This document shows positions 55,136-63,673 of a stretch of 64,000 bases of DNA, in pieces. Source of the DNA: Pedobacter ginsengisoli. GTDB lineage: Bacteria; Bacteroidota; Bacteroidia; Sphingobacteriales; Sphingobacteriaceae. Location of the stretch: positions 2,973,555-3,037,554 of the forward strand of contig NZ_CP024091.1 in assembly GCF_002736205.1 (NCBI RefSeq). Direction: 5' to 3'. The translations under genes and the position numbers were made by a program. The notes under the pieces were generated by a model. The model was not told where the DNA came from, searched no databases, and was given only the letters and a program-made list of their open reading frames with translations. Every line of letters starts with the position of its first letter. Positions within the stretch are counted from its first letter, which is position 1.

Positions 55136-55468
55136 TTAGTGACCTAAAAACTCTGATTGATCTGGAATAGTTACTTCTATATCCCCATCTATAACAACGC
55201 ACTGACATCCTAATCGCGAAGTAATTCTAGGACGAACAGCCCTGTCAATAAAGTCCTCCTCTTTGTCAGAAATTTCCTGGATATTATCCATACCCTTTAA
55301 TACGTAAACATGACAGGTACTGCAGCCACAAACTCCACCGCAATTGTGCTGTAATTCTATTCCGTGATCTAAACAAGCATCAAGAACCGATTCTCCACTT
55401 ACAATGGGTAATTCAATGGCTTCTTTTCCTTGTTCTTCAAAATTTATCTTTAATTTAAAAATACTCAT
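55136..55468 (-). CDS. fdx: 2Fe-2S ferredoxin, adrenodoxin type
   Basis: About 110 residues from the ATG at 55468; a -7 box at 55478-55485 favours it over an ATG four codons earlier. The cluster motif CGGVCGCSTCHVYV (C-x5-C-x2-C) and a fourth Cys in RLGCQCVV bind a 2Fe-2S cluster. Such ferredoxins supply electrons to the ISC assembly machine. It is followed by iscX. Confidence 0.88.
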   Translation of the reverse strand: MSIFKLKINFEEQGKEAIELPIVSGESVLDACLDHGIELQHNCGGVCGCSTCHVYVLKGMDNIQEISDKEEDFIDRAVRPRITSRLGCQCVVIDGDIEVTIPDQSEFLGH

Positions 55469-55477
55469 AATTCGATT

Positions 55478-55485
55478 CAAAAATA
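55478..55485 (-). promoter_or_regulatory. -7 box (TATTTTTG) for fdx-iscX-kdsC
   Basis: TATTTTTG fits TAnnTTTG and ends 9 bases before the ATG at 55468. It may give these three genes their own transcript inside the ccm run. Confidence 0.4.
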
Positions 55486-55508
55486 AGCACGAAAAACGGC
55501 ATTTATAA

Positions 55509-56270
55509 CTATAAATGTGTTTTTTTAATGCTTTTACTTAAAGTTTGATAGATTTCTTTTAATTCAGGCATATCACTCAGTAAATCCTGATGTTTAATCA
55601 TAGTCTGTTCGTCATTCCGAACAGCAGGCCCTGTTTGTACATTTATAGGTAATTCACTCTGCACCTTCAAGGCCGTTTCCATAATCAATGGCTTAAGGAT
55701 CTCAAAGTCTAGTCCAAAATGCTCCACTACTTTATCACTTAGTACATAAAGATGGTTCACAAAATTACAGGCAAAAACAGCTGCCAAATGTAATATTTTC
55801 CTTTTCTCACTGTTCACTTCATAAACAGGAGAAGAAAGTTTGTTTGCTACCTTTTTCAATAGTTCTAAAGAATGGGCATTGTTAGCCTCAATACATAATG
55901 GAACATCCACAAAATCAATTGATTTTGCTTTAGAAAAAGTTTGCAATGGATATAAAACGCCGTAATTTCTATGCGCGGATAATGTATCTATTGGGGTTGC
56001 TCCGGATGTGTGGACAACCAGGCCGTTTACATCTTTCAGGTTTTCCGTAATTGTTGGAATAGCATCGTCTTTTACTGCAATGATATATAGATCAGCAGAA
56101 CGGTCAATTTCATCCAGATTTGAAGTAGCTGCAGCATTGATAGATTTAGCAAGCTCAGATGCGTTTGTTAAATCTCTGCTCCAAACCTGAATCAGATTTA
56201 CACCTTTCGCTTTTAAAGCATTAGCCAAATGTGTCGCCACATTACCAGAACCAATACAAACTACTTTCAT
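55509..56270 (-). CDS. Rossmann-fold and DUF2520 domain protein (ProC-like)
   Basis: The 253-residue protein has an N-terminal dinucleotide-binding domain (VVCIGSGNVATHLANAL, about 2-18) and a C-terminal DUF2520 helical domain (about 120-250), together resembling pyrroline-5-carboxylate reductase in layout. Its reaction is unknown. Its ATG overlaps the last base of ccmF (56270), so it is cotranscribed and coupled. Confidence 0.85.
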   Translation of the reverse strand: MKVVCIGSGNVATHLANALKAKGVNLIQVWSRDLTNASELAKSINAAATSNLDEIDRSADLYIIAVKDDAIPTITENLKDVNGLVVHTSGATPIDTLSAHRNYGVLYPLQTFSKAKSIDFVDVPLCIEANNAHSLELLKKVANKLSSPVYEVNSEKRKILHLAAVFACNFVNHLYVLSDKVVEHFGLDFEILKPLIMETALKVQSELPINVQTGPAVRNDEQTMIKHQDLLSDMPELKEIYQTLSKSIKKTHL

Positions 56271-58741
56271 TAAACTGCTTTAACTTCTTTTTGTCTCCTG
56301 AAAATGGAAATTAAAAACCCTACAACCATTACAATGGTACCCACCCAATACAAGTTTATATAAGGGAATTCAATAGATTTAAATACAACCCAATCCTTAG
56401 CCTGCTGAGGTTTTTCGAAAACCTGTAATTCCATTTTTCCTTGATCAGGGATTACTTTTGTAAACCTAACTCTTAATCCCAGATCATCAATATTTCGGGC
56501 AAAATCAAATACATTATTACCTTTCACTAAAAAGATAGGCTCAGTTTTATATATTTTGCCATTTACATCAATCTCTATTGGCATACCTACAGCTAAATCT
56601 TTAGGGCCTATCACTAAATCTTTGGCCTGTGGTTTTGGATTTAAGGCTTTAACAGTAAGCACCCCACTACTTGTATGTAAGGTATCCCCAACGCTAACAT
56701 TTACAATTCTTGGTGCTTTATAATTTTCTTCTTCACTATGACCTTCATGATCTCCATGCTCTTTATCCTCTTTCAAGGGAGCACTTGTAACATGAGTATA
56801 AATATCATAAGTTAGGTAATGTTTAGTATCAGGAGATGCAATAAGCCCCATTTTCTCGTTAGACTGTATGTGAGGGTTTACTTCAAAATCTTCTTTTACC
56901 TTACCGGTACTTTCGTCATAAACCTTGAAGTTCAATTTGTAGAAAGTGTTAGGGGCAATAGTAGTATCACTAATATAAGTAACTGTATACTTACCCATTT
57001 TTTTGGGCTCATTCTTGTAAAGAACAATATTCTCACCGGGCTTCTCAGCCTTTTCAAAATCCTTAACAGGAATAAAATTAGATGCATTTAAAGAGATTGG
57101 CTTATTGGTAGCTGCCGCTACCAAAGCACCTAATAGTAACAAGGCAAAACCAATATGTGCAACTGCTGCACCTACCAATTTCCGTTTGCCTCCAAAACCC
57201 TGACCTAAAATTTTCGCATTAGACATGATAGCGAAAACACAACTGAAGGTTAACAGGATATACATTAGGTTATGATATACATTTGTGATGTACACAAAAC
57301 CTGAAGTAAGTACTGCAGAGAAAATTATAGTTGCTACAAGACTGCTATAAAATTTACGGATATCAGTTCTCTTATATTTCATGAACTGAGAAAATCCAGA
57401 TATGATTGTTACCAATATAGCAAATGGTGCTTGCCATTGATTATAGTATTTAATAGCATCAACAGGAGGTGCAAAATTAGTTCCAAATGCGGCATTAAAA
57501 ACAGGCACAGAGGTAGAGAAAATTACCTGAATACAAGCTACTGTAATTACAAGCGCACCAATAAACATCCAGAATTCTCTTGAATAAGTTTCTTCGTCTT
57601 TATTGGTAATTGGCAATTCTTTCCATCTTATAACCAATAAAATTACAGGCAAAGCCAAAAAGACTACATTATACAATATAAGGTGGCCAAACATACCCAG
57701 ATCTGTAAATGAATGTACGGAGGTTTCGCCCAAAATACCGCTCCTTGTAAGGAATGAAGCATACAATACCAATACAAAGCTTAGAAAGATTAGCGCAATT
57801 GCAGTAAAAAAAGCATGTCCTGTATTTTTAAAGGCAATCATCACATGAACTCCTGCTATAAGCGTTAACCAAGGGATAATTGAAGCATTTTCTACAGGAT
57901 CCCAAGCCCAGAAACCACCAAAATTCAGTGCTTCATATGCCCAGAAAGAACCCATAATAATACCTGTTCCCAAAATCATTACAGCAAATAATGCCCATGG
58001 CATTGCAGGTTTTACCCATTCTTTATATTTCTTTTGCCATAATCCGGCTATTCCGTAAGCAAATGGTACAACCATACTTGCAAAACCCAAAAATAAAGTG
58101 GGTGGATGTATAACCATCCAATAATTTTGAAGCAACGGGTTTAATCCACGACCATCAGCTATAAACTTTAAATAATTCTTAAAATTCTCAGGATCGGCAA
58201 ATACAACCGGTGCCATCTCCTTAAGATTTACTGCATCTCTTAAAAGTATAAATGGAGAGCTACCTATTCTTTCGCCAAAAATTTCAACCCCCAATAACAT
58301 TGAAGTTAAAAATGCCTGAGAAAAAGCAACCACTGTCATTACGCTGTTTTCCCACGACCTGGCTTTCCAGATTAAAATTACACCTAGTAATGATTGCCAG
58401 AATGCCCAAAGCCAAAAGCTTCCTTCTTGCCCTTCCCAAAATGCTGAAACAATATAATAAACAGGAAGTTCTTTTGATGAATGCGAATAAACGTAATAGT
58501 ACTCGTTATAATGATTTAATATTAAAAAAAACAGTGTTGATCCTATACCTATTACACTAAGCCAGTTTATTAGAAATGAGATACGACCGATGCGTTTCCA
58601 TGATTGATCTGAAAGATCCTTATTTTGAGTAGCAAAAAAATAAGAGATGGTTGATAATAAAGATGCAGCGAATGCTAAAACAATAAAGAATTGCCCGACT
58701 TTACCCGGAAGGAGGGTTTCTCCAATAAATTGTATATCCAT
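56270..58741 (-). CDS. ccmF: Cytochrome c maturation protein CcmF-like (CcsA family)
   Basis: The 823-residue multi-spanning membrane protein has the haem-handling WWD motif FGGFWAWDPVENASIIPWL near residue 275, several His residues at helix ends (VIHPPTLF, about 209), more than a dozen helices, and a large periplasmic domain (about 550-790) followed by a final helix. CcmF attaches haem from CcmE to apocytochrome c. The neighbouring ccmE gene is five bases upstream. No ccmH-like gene is in the window. Confidence 0.9.
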   Translation of the reverse strand: MDIQFIGETLLPGKVGQFFIVLAFAASLLSTISYFFATQNKDLSDQSWKRIGRISFLINWLSVIGIGSTLFFLILNHYNEYYYVYSHSSKELPVYYIVSAFWEGQEGSFWLWAFWQSLLGVILIWKARSWENSVMTVVAFSQAFLTSMLLGVEIFGERIGSSPFILLRDAVNLKEMAPVVFADPENFKNYLKFIADGRGLNPLLQNYWMVIHPPTLFLGFASMVVPFAYGIAGLWQKKYKEWVKPAMPWALFAVMILGTGIIMGSFWAYEALNFGGFWAWDPVENASIIPWLTLIAGVHVMIAFKNTGHAFFTAIALIFLSFVLVLYASFLTRSGILGETSVHSFTDLGMFGHLILYNVVFLALPVILLVIRWKELPITNKDEETYSREFWMFIGALVITVACIQVIFSTSVPVFNAAFGTNFAPPVDAIKYYNQWQAPFAILVTIISGFSQFMKYKRTDIRKFYSSLVATIIFSAVLTSGFVYITNVYHNLMYILLTFSCVFAIMSNAKILGQGFGGKRKLVGAAVAHIGFALLLLGALVAAATNKPISLNASNFIPVKDFEKAEKPGENIVLYKNEPKKMGKYTVTYISDTTIAPNTFYKLNFKVYDESTGKVKEDFEVNPHIQSNEKMGLIASPDTKHYLTYDIYTHVTSAPLKEDKEHGDHEGHSEEENYKAPRIVNVSVGDTLHTSSGVLTVKALNPKPQAKDLVIGPKDLAVGMPIEIDVNGKIYKTEPIFLVKGNNVFDFARNIDDLGLRVRFTKVIPDQGKMELQVFEKPQQAKDWVVFKSIEFPYINLYWVGTIVMVVGFLISIFRRQKEVKAV

Positions 58742-58746
58742 TAAGA

Positions 58747-59157
58747 TTAATTGTATTTTTCCACTTTACCGTCCTTCTTGACTTCTACAAGATCATTATT
58801 ATATTTAGATGGACATTTCATTAGTATTTTAGAGGCATAGAAGGTATTATCTTTCATTTTCCCGATTAATACCAGTTTTTCGGAACGTTCAAAATCCTGA
58901 GGCTTTGTACCATTGTAAACAACTTTATTAACACTGCCATTTTGATCTTTCATGTAAAAAGCGAAGTGATTGGCGTCCTTCTGTGCATCGTAGTAGGTAC
59001 CCTTTCCCTTTTCCCAATAACCCATTACGTGAAATTCTTTAGAATCTTTTGCAGCCTCAGTAAATGTAGAATAGCTATTTGTATCAGCGTTTAGACTAAC
59101 TAAAAAACCTACACATATCGCTATAGTAATTAAACCAACAATTGCACTTTTTCTCAT
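58747..59157 (-). CDS. ccmE: Haem chaperone CcmE, CxxxY variant
   Basis: The 136-residue protein has an N-terminal membrane anchor (about 5-23) and a beta-barrel OB fold. The usual haem-binding His of HxxxY is replaced: CPSKY, with Cys115 and Tyr119. This CxxxY form is known in sulfate-reducing delta-proteobacteria and archaea. It carries haem to CcmF on the outer side of the membrane. Its promoter box is at 59186-59193. Confidence 0.88.
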   Translation of the reverse strand: MRKSAIVGLITIAICVGFLVSLNADTNSYSTFTEAAKDSKEFHVMGYWEKGKGTYYDAQKDANHFAFYMKDQNGSVNKVVYNGTKPQDFERSEKLVLIGKMKDNTFYASKILMKCPSKYNNDLVEVKKDGKVEKYN

Positions 59158-59185
59158 GGTCGTAATAAAAATAAATTGAACCCTA

Positions 59186-59193
59186 CAAAGATA
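59186..59193 (-). promoter_or_regulatory. -7 box (TATCTTTG) for ccmE-ccmF
   Basis: TATCTTTG is a very typical Bacteroidota -7 element and lies 29 bases before the ATG at 59157. Confidence 0.5.
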
Positions 59194-59281
59194 AAAAATA
59201 TAAGTACCTAAAGGCCTTTACCAACATCCAATTCAGTTTGATGACCGTTTATTGATAGTTCTCTGACAAAAAGATAAATTT

Positions 59282-59941
59282 TTAGTCTTTATACTCAGAT
59301 TTTATAAGATAAGGCATAGTTTTTCTGAGCTTTAGCACTTTTGGACGAGAGACATTTCTGATGTATGGATCCCAGCTACGCCTCCTGTAATAATCCTGAT
59401 GTTCGGTTTCAGCTGGATAAATTATCTTAAATGGAACCACCTCGGTTACCACCGGCCTGTTGTAACCATTTATAGAGTCAATTCTACTAATCCATTTTTG
59501 TATTGTTACTTTCTCTGAAGGCGAACGATAGAAAGCAATTGAACGATAATCAGAACCCAGATCAGGTCCTTGTCCATCCTCCTGGGTAGGGTCGTGTGCA
59601 TTGAAAAATGCTTCAGTTAGTTTTTCAAAGCTAATTACTTTGGGGTCATAATAAACCTGAACTGCTTCCGCATATCCGGTAGCCTTAGATAATACCTCGT
59701 TATAATCCGGATTTGCTTTGGTGCCACCCGAATAACCGCTTATTACCTTACTCACTCCTTTTAATTCCAGCATACACTCCTGCATTGCCCAAAAACAACC
59801 ACCAGCATATGTTGCTACAGCCTCTCCATTTTTTGCTGCTGTTATTACGGCAAATCCATCTTTAGTTTCCAGTTTTTGCGCCTCATTGCAAGCACAAAAA
59901 AAAGTAGGCAGCATTATCAGAAATATTATTTTAGTTCTCAT
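59282..59941 (-). CDS. msrA: Peptide methionine sulfoxide reductase MsrA, exported lipoprotein
   Basis: The 219-residue enzyme starts with a lipoprotein signal (lipobox ends in Cys18) and then the MsrA motif GGCFWAMQE (catalytic Cys about residue 48) and GYSGG, with YHDPTQ-like AHDPTQEDGQGPDLGSDYRS. It reduces methionine-S-sulfoxide, here apparently in the periplasm. It stands between ccmE and a glutamate dehydrogenase gene. Confidence 0.93.
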   Translation of the reverse strand: MRTKIIFLIMLPTFFCACNEAQKLETKDGFAVITAAKNGEAVATYAGGCFWAMQECMLELKGVSKVISGYSGGTKANPDYNEVLSKATGYAEAVQVYYDPKVISFEKLTEAFFNAHDPTQEDGQGPDLGSDYRSIAFYRSPSEKVTIQKWISRIDSINGYNRPVVTEVVPFKIIYPAETEHQDYYRRRSWDPYIRNVSRPKVLKLRKTMPYLIKSEYKD

Positions 59942-60013
59942 GATCAGGCTTTATACAATATACGTGATAACTGCATTTTGATTTCAGCACCTGATTTAAT
60001 TAGCAAAAAAATG

Positions 60014-60050
60014 ACAAAAAAAATCCGCATCCCTTGTTGGTGATGCGGAT
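60014..60050 (-). terminator. Intrinsic terminator of the glutamate dehydrogenase gene
   Basis: On the minus strand ATCCGCATC pairs with GATGCGGAT around a 10-base loop, followed by seven or more T. It sits 21 bases after the stop. Confidence 0.93.
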
Positions 60051-60070
60051 TAAAATAACTTTAAATAAGC

Positions 60071-61492
60071 CTATGGCCAAATACCAAGGTTCATGTAAGA
60101 AACTGCGATCTTGTCAATTGACCCAACAAAAGCAGCCATTCTTAATGTCTGAACACCAGGTTTAGTTATTAAATTTTCTCTAATCTCATGGTATGAGTGA
60201 ATCATTGTATCTTCCAATCCAGAATTTACAAGTTCCATTTCAGATGCTCCCTTAACAATCATTAAACGATTCTCGGCAGGAATCTTTTTACCTGTAAGGC
60301 TCTCTAATGTATTAATTAGATTGGCATTAGAGTTCTCTGCATAACGATTCTCCATACGTCCAAATGCAACATGCGAAAGATTTTTTAACCATTCGAAATA
60401 GGATACAGTAACCCCACCTGCATTGCAATACATATCTGGAATAATCATTCCGCCCATTTCGGTAAATATTTCTTCGGCTTCAGGAGTAGTTGGTCCATTT
60501 GCACCTTCGGCAATAATTTTTGCCTTTATGTTGCGAATGTTATTTACGGTAAGCTGATTCTCTAATGCAGCCGGAACCAGAATATCACATGGTTGCTCTA
60601 ATCCTTCCATGGAATTTTTAAAATCAGTAGCACCAGGAAAACCTAATATTGATCCTGTATTTTTACGATGAGCAAAAACCTCGTCAATGTTTAACCCGTT
60701 TTCATTATATATTGCGCCTTCATATTCGCAAAGACCAACTATTGTTGCTCCAAACTCCGACAGGAATTTGGCTGAATGATAACCCACGTTTCCTAAACCC
60801 TGTACAATAACACGCTTATCACCCAAGCCAGCCTTAAATCCAAGTTTTTGCATATCCTCTGCCACATTTACGCACTCTTTAACTGCATAAGCAACCCCAC
60901 GCCCGGTAGCTTCCTTACGACCACGGATACCATGCAAAGCAATTGGTTTTCCTGTAACGCACCCTAATGCATCCAATTGACCAGGGTTCATAGTCATGTA
61001 AGTATCAGCTATCCAGCTCATTTCACGCTCACCTGATCCATAATCAGGAGCAGGGACATCAATGCCCGGACCAATAAAATTCTTCTTAATCAACTCGGTT
61101 GTGTAGCGTCGCGTTATCGTTTCCAGCTCGGCCACAGAATAGTTTTTAGGATTAATACAAATACCTCCTTTTGCCCCACCGAAAGGAACATTTACAATAG
61201 CGCACTTGTAAGTCATTAGGGCAGCTAAAGCCATTACCTCATCTTCATTTACCATCTCGCTGTAACGGATACCGCCTTTTGTTGGGCTCATGTGATGAGA
61301 GTGTTCTACACGCCATGCATCAATAACTTCGAATCCATTTCCTCTTCTGATTGGGAACTGGAAACGATACACACTGTTACAGGCTTTAATTTGATTTAAT
61401 AGTCCCTCGGGATGGGAAGTGAACTGCGCTGCACTGTCAAAATTTTTACACACGTCGGCAAAAAATTTTGTCTCATTTGCTGAATTAGCCAT
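60071..61492 (-). CDS. Glu/Leu/Phe/Val dehydrogenase (probable NAD(P)-glutamate dehydrogenase)
   Basis: The 473-residue enzyme has the ELFV fold: [42 protein letters not shown] with the catalytic Lys, [14 protein letters not shown], and a nucleotide-binding segment [14 protein letters not shown]. It interconverts glutamate and 2-oxoglutarate plus ammonia. Coenzyme preference is not evident to me. Single gene: it has a terminator behind it and a 149-base leader region before it that contains an inverted repeat (61582-61600). Confidence 0.92.
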   Translation of the reverse strand: MANSANETKFFADVCKNFDSAAQFTSHPEGLLNQIKACNSVYRFQFPIRRGNGFEVIDAWRVEHSHHMSPTKGGIRYSEMVNEDEVMALAALMTYKCAIVNVPFGGAKGGICINPKNYSVAELETITRRYTTELIKKNFIGPGIDVPAPDYGSGEREMSWIADTYMTMNPGQLDALGCVTGKPIALHGIRGRKEATGRGVAYAVKECVNVAEDMQKLGFKAGLGDKRVIVQGLGNVGYHSAKFLSEFGATIVGLCEYEGAIYNENGLNIDEVFAHRKNTGSILGFPGATDFKNSMEGLEQPCDILVPAALENQLTVNNIRNIKAKIIAEGANGPTTPEAEEIFTEMGGMIIPDMYCNAGGVTVSYFEWLKNLSHVAFGRMENRYAENSNANLINTLESLTGKKIPAENRLMIVKGASEMELVNSGLEDTMIHSYHEIRENLITKPGVQTLRMAAFVGSIDKIAVSYMNLGIWP

Positions 61493-61581
61493 TATTTGTT
61501 TTTTATGAATTTTGAATAAGTTCTCAGTTATGAGTACAAAATTGCACTAAAAAAAACGATTAATACAAATGCAGAATCACT

Positions 61582-61600
61582 TAGTGTACGCCGCACACTA
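61582..61600. repeat. Short inverted repeat in the glutamate dehydrogenase upstream region
   Basis: TAGTGT (61582-61587) and ACACTA (61595-61600) are separated by seven bases. It could be an operator about 90 bases before the start codon. Only its position supports this. Confidence 0.3.
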
Positions 61601-61641
61601 CCCCTAAAAAGGCATAAAAGCGACGATTAAACGATTTAAAA

Positions 61642-61860
61642 TTAGTTTTTATCTGAAGATTTCTTTTCTATTTTTTTTAATCTTTTATCAAGAGAGAATA
61701 GATAAATTAACAAACCCAGGAGAATTATAACGATGCAGATCACAACTACATAAATCTTTCCGTTGCTACGCAAAGCATCAGCCATCTCCACATCGTTGGA
61801 TTGAGCAAATAGTTGGACTGAACTTAATAATAGCATTAAAGCAAATATGATCTTCTTCAT
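61642..61860 (-). CDS. ccmD: CcmD-like small membrane protein
   Basis: The 72-residue protein has a signal-like N-terminus (ends near FAQ, residue 20) and one membrane helix (about 36-56, VVVICIVIILLGLLIYLFSL) followed by a basic tail with DKRLKKIEKK. This is the Bacteroidota CcmD form, which helps the CcmC-CcmE haem complex. It follows ccmC by one base. Confidence 0.8.
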   Translation of the reverse strand: MKKIIFALMLLLSSVQLFAQSNDVEMADALRSNGKIYVVVICIVIILLGLLIYLFSLDKRLKKIEKKSSDKN

Positions 61861-61861
61861 C

Positions 61862-62521
61862 TTATGAATTTTGTTTATTTTCTATTGTACGGATTCTGAA
61901 TCTAATAGTATAAATCCAATATCCTATTATTGACCAGCCAATAAAAGCAGGATATAAAACAGCGCGCATGCGGCTATCTAAATCATAGCTATTAAAGCCG
62001 GGGTTTCCGCCATTTCCCGGATGCAGCGAGTCGGACAAGCGAGGCAGCACCATGATCAGTACCACCATCATCGGAAAGGCAAAAATATTGTAAATTGCTG
62101 ATATTTTTGCTCTTTTCTGTTGTTCGTCTATAGAATTTCTAAGTACCAGATAGGCAAAATATAAAAGTATAGCCACGGCCGTAAAGTTTTGCTTTACATC
62201 AAAACTCCAGAATTGGCCCCAGGTAAATTTAGCCCAAACCGCTCCCGTAACTAAGCCCAGAATACTGAAAATGATTCCCACGTTTACACTCTCTATTGCT
62301 CTGAGGTCGTCAGATTCTTTTCCGTGTAACAAATATTTAATACTGTAGAATACAGAAATTGAAAATAGCGTCAGCATAGCAAACCACATGGGTACATGAA
62401 AATACAGGTTACGTATGGTCTCGTTTAATATGGCTAAATGGGGTACTCCCAATAGTAATCCTGCTATGGCAGTATATAAAACTAATACCGACCCTAAAAT
62501 TTTCCACCAGATTTTGTTCAT
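61862..62521 (-). CDS. ccmC: Cytochrome c maturation protein CcmC (CcsA family)
   Basis: The 219-residue protein has six membrane segments and the WWD-type motif WGQFWSFDVKQN (about residue 105), with His residues at both sides for haem (FHVPMWFAM near 42). CcmC loads haem on CcmE. It is followed at once by the ccmD-like gene. The rest of the maturation genes (ccmE, ccmF) lie after the GDH and msrA genes. Confidence 0.9.
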   Translation of the reverse strand: MNKIWWKILGSVLVLYTAIAGLLLGVPHLAILNETIRNLYFHVPMWFAMLTLFSISVFYSIKYLLHGKESDDLRAIESVNVGIIFSILGLVTGAVWAKFTWGQFWSFDVKQNFTAVAILLYFAYLVLRNSIDEQQKRAKISAIYNIFAFPMMVVLIMVLPRLSDSLHPGNGGNPGFNSYDLDSRMRAVLYPAFIGWSIIGYWIYTIRFRIRTIENKQNS

Positions 62522-62540
62522 TATAAAGGCTTAATTATAG

Positions 62541-62548
62541 CAAAGATA
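62541..62548 (-). promoter_or_regulatory. -7 box (TATCTTTG) for ccmC-ccmD
   Basis: TATCTTTG, the same form as the box in front of ccmE, ends 20 bases before the ATG at 62521. Confidence 0.5.
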
Positions 62549-62599
62549 ATAACTGAGCGGTGTATTTTCATGATAAAGATGCAATTGCTGGCTACATAG

Positions 62600-62629
62600 A
62601 AAAGGTGCCTGAAAATTCAGACACCTTTT
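62600..62629 (-). terminator. Terminator of the DUF5007 gene
   Basis: Arms at 62617-62629 and 62600-62612 make a 13-pair stem that is complete only in minus-strand RNA (one G-U pair), with a 4-base loop and T-rich 3' arm. It lies 28 bases after the stop. Confidence 0.75.
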
Positions 62630-62657
62630 AAACAATTGTAAATTGTACTTTTATTAA

Positions 62658-63644
62658 TTATCTGTGTGTTACTCCCGGAATTTTAACTGTTACCTCATAT
62701 GTACCTGGAATAAACGCTCTGAAAGAGAAACGTGCATTACAAGAGTATTGATCATCAGGTAAAGTAGGATCATCAAAATGAACATATTGTGTTGGAATGC
62801 GGTAATAATAATTAAATCCGTTACCTAATGAGGACAATGGAAAAGGAACTGTACCATAAATAAACTCCATTCTATCTGCAAAATTCGTTACACTTAAACT
62901 ATACAGATCCATTGTTTGCAGGAACCCAACAGCAGTTCCTGAAAGTGGTCTACGACCAATTTCTCCTGCTGCGGCATTAAATGGAACACCATTTTTGTCT
63001 ACCATTCGTACTATAACCTTATCTGGTGCGTCTGCTAATTTCACTACGCTAATTAATGTCGGTGAAAGTGTTTTAGTAATATTTTCTGCACCAACTTTAA
63101 ATGCAACCTGGCTTCCTGCAGCTGGGATTTCAAATGGAGCAGCCGCATTAAGGTCGAACTTCCCAATCTTTGAAAATGTTTTGGTACCAGCAGAGTTGGA
63201 AACCTCCAGGTCAAACTCATATTTTCCTGCCGGCAGATTCAAAGTAGCAATATTTGCTTCAAGCTGCCCACTAGCGGGATTAATTGATATTGGGTTTACT
63301 AGTGAATCTTTACGTTTTGCATTGATCTTCTCTAAAGTATTGTCGATTTTTGGATCATACAATCCTGTCCAAACCTTTATAGGATATTGTTTATTAAAAA
63401 GATCATCTACATTTTTACCGGTAGCACGATCATACACATGCAACAACTTCACTTTTATTGGCATTGCTGAACCATCAAGAGTTAATGCACTACTTACTTT
63501 AACAATTCCCTGTGGAACCAGAATAGGCGTTTCTTCGTATCTTATATTTGGACTCAAAAAGCCATCCGGAACTTTCTTACACGCTACATTGATCACGCAT
63601 ATTGCAAATACCAACAGCAGCATTTTTACGATTAAATTCTTCAT
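62658..63644 (-). CDS. DUF5007 surface lipoprotein
   Basis: The 328-residue protein has a lipoprotein signal with Cys22 (NVACKK), then a beta-rich region (SPNIRYEETPILVPQGIV) and a C-terminal domain with FRAFIPGTYEVTVKIPGV. It matches my memory of DUF5007, found in Pedobacter-like bacteria next to fasciclin-type and SusD-type genes; the assignment is from memory. Probably outer-membrane anchored and involved in glycan handling or adhesion. Confidence 0.65.
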   Translation of the reverse strand: MKNLIVKMLLLVFAICVINVACKKVPDGFLSPNIRYEETPILVPQGIVKVSSALTLDGSAMPIKVKLLHVYDRATGKNVDDLFNKQYPIKVWTGLYDPKIDNTLEKINAKRKDSLVNPISINPASGQLEANIATLNLPAGKYEFDLEVSNSAGTKTFSKIGKFDLNAAAPFEIPAAGSQVAFKVGAENITKTLSPTLISVVKLADAPDKVIVRMVDKNGVPFNAAAGEIGRRPLSGTAVGFLQTMDLYSLSVTNFADRMEFIYGTVPFPLSSLGNGFNYYYRIPTQYVHFDDPTLPDDQYSCNARFSFRAFIPGTYEVTVKIPGVTHR

Positions 63645-63673
63645 CTTAATATTTTTTAATGTGACTATACCGT

